DNA of 7,373 nt from Flammeovirgaceae bacterium (GTDB lineage: Bacteria; Bacteroidota; Bacteroidia; Cytophagales; Cyclobacteriaceae), in NCBI GenBank assembly GCA_947457025.1, contig CANGUI010000086.1, forward strand, positions 1 through 7,373, written 5' to 3'. Position numbers and translations under genes: made by a program. This document shows positions 5,193 to 7,373 of the stretch, piece by piece; position 1 is the first letter of the stretch, and the number at the start of each line of letters is the position of its first letter. A model generated the notes under the pieces. It was not told where the DNA came from and did not search any database. It saw only the letters and a list, made by a program, of their open reading frames with translations.

Positions 5193-5465
5193 ATGATAGC
5201 CCGTTTTTGGATGGTGGTACGCGATGACTCAGCCCGGACGTTTGAGGTCATTGGCAAAGAAGTGAACGACAACCGACTGGCAAACCGGATAGCCGCCATG
5301 CAGCGGCTGGATATGAATGTCAGCTACATGTCGCCGCCGGTCACCACCCAGACACTAACGAAAGAGAGCATAAAATTTGCCGGCTATGTGTACGAGCCCG
5401 GCTTGTACGACAGGTTGCAGGCGGATTTTTTAGAGCGTACCCTGCGACAGGCAGATGACGAGTAG
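5193..5465 (+). CDS. Small hypothetical protein, about 90 residues
   Basis: I do not recognise a named family. From the ATG at 5193 the product is 90 residues (MIARFWMVVRDDSARTFEVI...), soluble, without Cys or membrane segment, with mixed polar composition typical of a real small protein. The C-terminal part (GYVYEPGLYDRLQADFLERT) reads as helix. The start is uncertain. The frame is open back into the stress-protein gene, and an ATG at 5106 overlaps its TGA stop (ATGA), a layout that can couple translation and would add 29 residues. Those extra residues are Arg/Pro/Gly-rich and overlap a GC-rich inverted repeat, so they look non-coding to me. An ATG at 5211 (MVVRDDSART) is a third option, better spaced from the weak promoter. 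It lies 83 bases after the stress-protein stop and 70 bases before the next gene, all on one strand. Confidence 0.6.
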   Translation: MIARFWMVVRDDSARTFEVIGKEVNDNRLANRIAAMQRLDMNVSYMSPPVTTQTLTKESIKFAGYVYEPGLYDRLQADFLERTLRQADDE

Positions 5466-5535
5466 GGCGCGAATGAAATACAATGGTTTCGATCCACGTT
5501 ATCGCACTCAGGTAAACCTTTGGTAATTTGCGCAC

Positions 5536-7373
5536 ATGCGGCTGGGCTTTTTTCTTTTTGGCATAGTCATCTGCTTTTCGCTTGGGGCACAAGCCAACCT
5601 AGCCCGTTCGGCCTTTGGCAGACTTCAAAAGCAGGAGTTTTCCGCCGCGCGGCAGTTGCTCCAAAAATCCATGCGCAAAGATGTTGGCCTCGCACAGCAC
5701 TATACCTGGGCATGGTATTACAGTTACCCGGCTAACGGTGACTTTCAGGTAGATTCGGCTAGCCACCATGTCTGTAAAGCGTGGCATGCATGGCGGGCAG
5801 CGGATGCAGAGGTTCGTACTGAATGGGGTCGCTTCCCGATTGACAGTGTTCGACTGGTCATTATAGCTCACCGCATTGACAGTCTTGCTTTTGATCGCGC
5901 CCGCGCTGAGAACACTGAGGCGGCCTATGTCCAGTTTATAGAACGTTTTCCGAGCGCCAGGCAGGTATCATTGGCCGCGGAACTGGCGGCAGAGGTCAGC
6001 TTCTTGCAGGCGTTGGCAGCGCATACGGTTGAGAGCTATGTCGCCTACCTCACCCGCTACCCGCAGTCGGGCCGTGCGGAAGACGCCCGTGCACGCCTGG
6101 ATAAGCTGCAATTTGAGCGCGAAACGAAATCCGCTACGCTGAAGGCCTTTCAGTATTTCTATCGTACCTACCCGGGCAACCGCTATCGATCCACCGCTGT
6201 AGAAAAAATATTCCAGTTGCAAACTGCATCAGGGCGGGCTACGGATCTCCAAATGTTTGTTGAGGACTACCGCGATGCGGACATCGCCCGCCACGCGGCA
6301 GCACTGCTGTTTTACCTCGATACAGCCCGACAATCAAACCGGAATCTTTTTCCGGATTCGCTGCTGCGCCTGCAGGAGCTCAATCTCGGCTACTGGATTC
6401 CCTTTCTGCAGAATGGAAAATTTGGTTTCCTGAATCAGCAGGGCGATGTGGTGATGCCCGAGCAGTTCTCCCGCATCCCGATGGCGTATCGCTGCCAACC
6501 GATCACCAGCGATTTCATCATGGCCGATGACCAGCTGTTTCTGAGGAACGGTCGACTACTTGCCCGAGAGCCAGTGACGAAGGTGGATGAAATCGGAGGC
6601 GGGTTTGTATTGATGCACCTGGCTCACGCAAAAAAAATACTACACAAAACGGGATTCACTTTTTTGGCGGATGTGGAGGCCGCTAAATGGGTGGCAGGCC
6701 AGTACCTCGCTGCCCGCCTGCGTGGACGTTGGGGCCTTTTTTCTGTCAATGGGCTACCACTGGTGGCGGCAGAATATGAAGATATAGACGCCATTCACGA
6801 TGTGTTAGTGCTGCACCGCAACGGCAAGCGTATGTTGGTGCACCTCTCGGAGTTACCTCGGGTTGCCGAAGGGGCCACCTTGAACCAGGAGCTCGTCTAT
6901 GATGATGTGAAGGCCTGGGGACAGGGTCGCCTGTGGGTAAAGACTGGCTCGCTCGAAGGGGTGCTGAATAAGCAGTTGCAGTTTGAGTTACCGCTCGGGC
7001 GTCAGCGGCTCGTACGGACTTCCTTCGGGCATATGCAAACTGCTGCGGGCCGTACGACACTCGCCGGCCTGGGTGAAGAAATTGCCCGCGCGTCATTCCA
7101 ACGGGTAGTGGTGGCCGATCCGTGGCTGGTGACGTTCCGCGACGGTGGTCGCGATGTATTCAGCATCCCCGCCCGACGTTTCCTGGCACAGGCACTGGAT
7201 TCGGTTTGGTTTTTGGGCACGAATGCGTGGGCCCGCCGTAACGATTCAACTTTCCTTTTTTCCGCAACTCGTCTCGTTACCGCCTATCCGGAAGGTACCG
7301 CGCTGGAGTTCATCCCCTCGCCGGATTCTGTTCGCACTTTTTTCCTTACAGAAAAAAATCGTAAAAGCGTGTA
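5536..7373 (+). CDS. Exported TPR-like repeat protein with WG repeats (3' end outside window)
   Basis: The frame is open from ATG 5536 to the window edge (612 full codons). The final two bases are TA, so a stop codon could be the very next one. An in-frame TAA at 5524 fixes 5536 as the first possible ATG. Residues 1-20 form a signal peptide (RLGFFLFGIVICFSLGAQA, likely cleavage after Ala20); Cys13 lacks a lipobox, so it is not an obvious lipoprotein. Residues about 25-270 are helical repeats of TPR type. BamD/YbgF-like Phe/Tyr-Pro motifs fall at 138, 175 and 212, exactly 37 residues apart, with a weaker one near 245. After about 285 come beta WG-type repeats: NGKFGFLNQQGDVVMPEQF (293-311), RGRWGLFSVNGLPLVAAEY (396-414), and a looser one from about 469. 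The protein probably acts in the periplasm or at the surface, in protein contacts; its substrate is unknown. It seems richer in G+C than the genes to its left. Confidence 0.87.
   Translation, partial: MRLGFFLFGIVICFSLGAQANLARSAFGRLQKQEFSAARQLLQKSMRKDVGLAQHYTWAWYYSYPANGDFQVDSASHHVCKAWHAWRAADAEVRTEWGRFPIDSVRLVIIAHRIDSLAFDRARAENTEAAYVQFIERFPSARQVSLAAELAAEVSFLQALAAHTVESYVAYLTRYPQSGRAEDARARLDKLQFERETKSATLKAFQYFYRTYPGNRYRSTAVEKIFQLQTASGRATDLQMFVEDYRDADIARHAAALLFYLDTARQSNRNLFPDSLLRLQELNLGYWIPFLQNGKFGFLNQQGDVVMPEQFSRIPMAYRCQPITSDFIMADDQLFLRNGRLLAREPVTKVDEIGGGFVLMHLAHAKKILHKTGFTFLADVEAAKWVAGQYLAARLRGRWGLFSVNGLPLVAAEYEDIDAIHDVLVLHRNGKRMLVHLSELPRVAEGATLNQELVYDDVKAWGQGRLWVKTGSLEGVLNKQLQFELPLGRQRLVRTSFGHMQTAAGRTTLAGLGEEIARASFQRVVVADPWLVTFRDGGRDVFSIPARRFLAQALDSVWFLGTNAWARRNDSTFLFSATRLVTAYPEGTALEFIPSPDSVRTFFLTEKNRKSV

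Noticed and set aside
6746..7096. Minus-strand 116-codon frame inside the last gene
   Set aside because: Arg/Pro/Ala-rich shadow of the GC-rich plus-strand gene, which has a signal peptide and repeats.

Overview
The window looks like chromosomal DNA of a Bacteroidota bacterium, probably of the Cytophagales type. The reasons are start codons without Shine-Dalgarno sequences, a promoter candidate matching the Bacteroidota TTG / TAnnTTTG pattern, a secreted helical-repeat protein carrying WG repeats, and a response regulator fused to a Crp/Fnr-type DNA-binding module. The lineage is inferred from these features; no taxonomic marker gene is present.

Layout from left to right. Positions 2-1429 hold the C-terminal part of a sensor histidine kinase (end of a PAS domain, GAF, HisKA, HATPase_c) that begins upstream of the window. 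A stand-alone CheY-like receiver follows at 1501-1887. A gap of about 540 bases without a convincing gene contains, at its right end, a good promoter candidate, a perfect inverted repeat and a Crp-type palindrome. These sit in front of a small, charged, all-helical protein of unknown function (2427-3032). Converging on it, only 16 bases away, is a REC-cNMP-HTH regulator on the minus strand (3049-4095). A 183-base divergent region then separates that regulator from a tandem universal stress protein (4279-5109). A small hypothetical gene follows (about 5193-5465), and then a long exported TPR-like/WG-repeat protein (from 5536) that runs off the right edge.

A working interpretation is that the first five genes form a signalling module. 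The kinase would phosphorylate the stand-alone receiver and perhaps the receiver of the Crp-type regulator. That regulator would then control the neighbouring helical protein and the stress protein. The best support in the sequence is a shared palindrome, ATGA-N6-TCAT, which has the spacing of Crp-family operators. A by-eye scan of the window found it exactly twice, both times in non-coding DNA: in front of the helical-protein gene, and in the divergent region between the regulator and the stress protein. The phosphotransfer route and the binding itself are inferences. The last two genes may be unrelated to the module.
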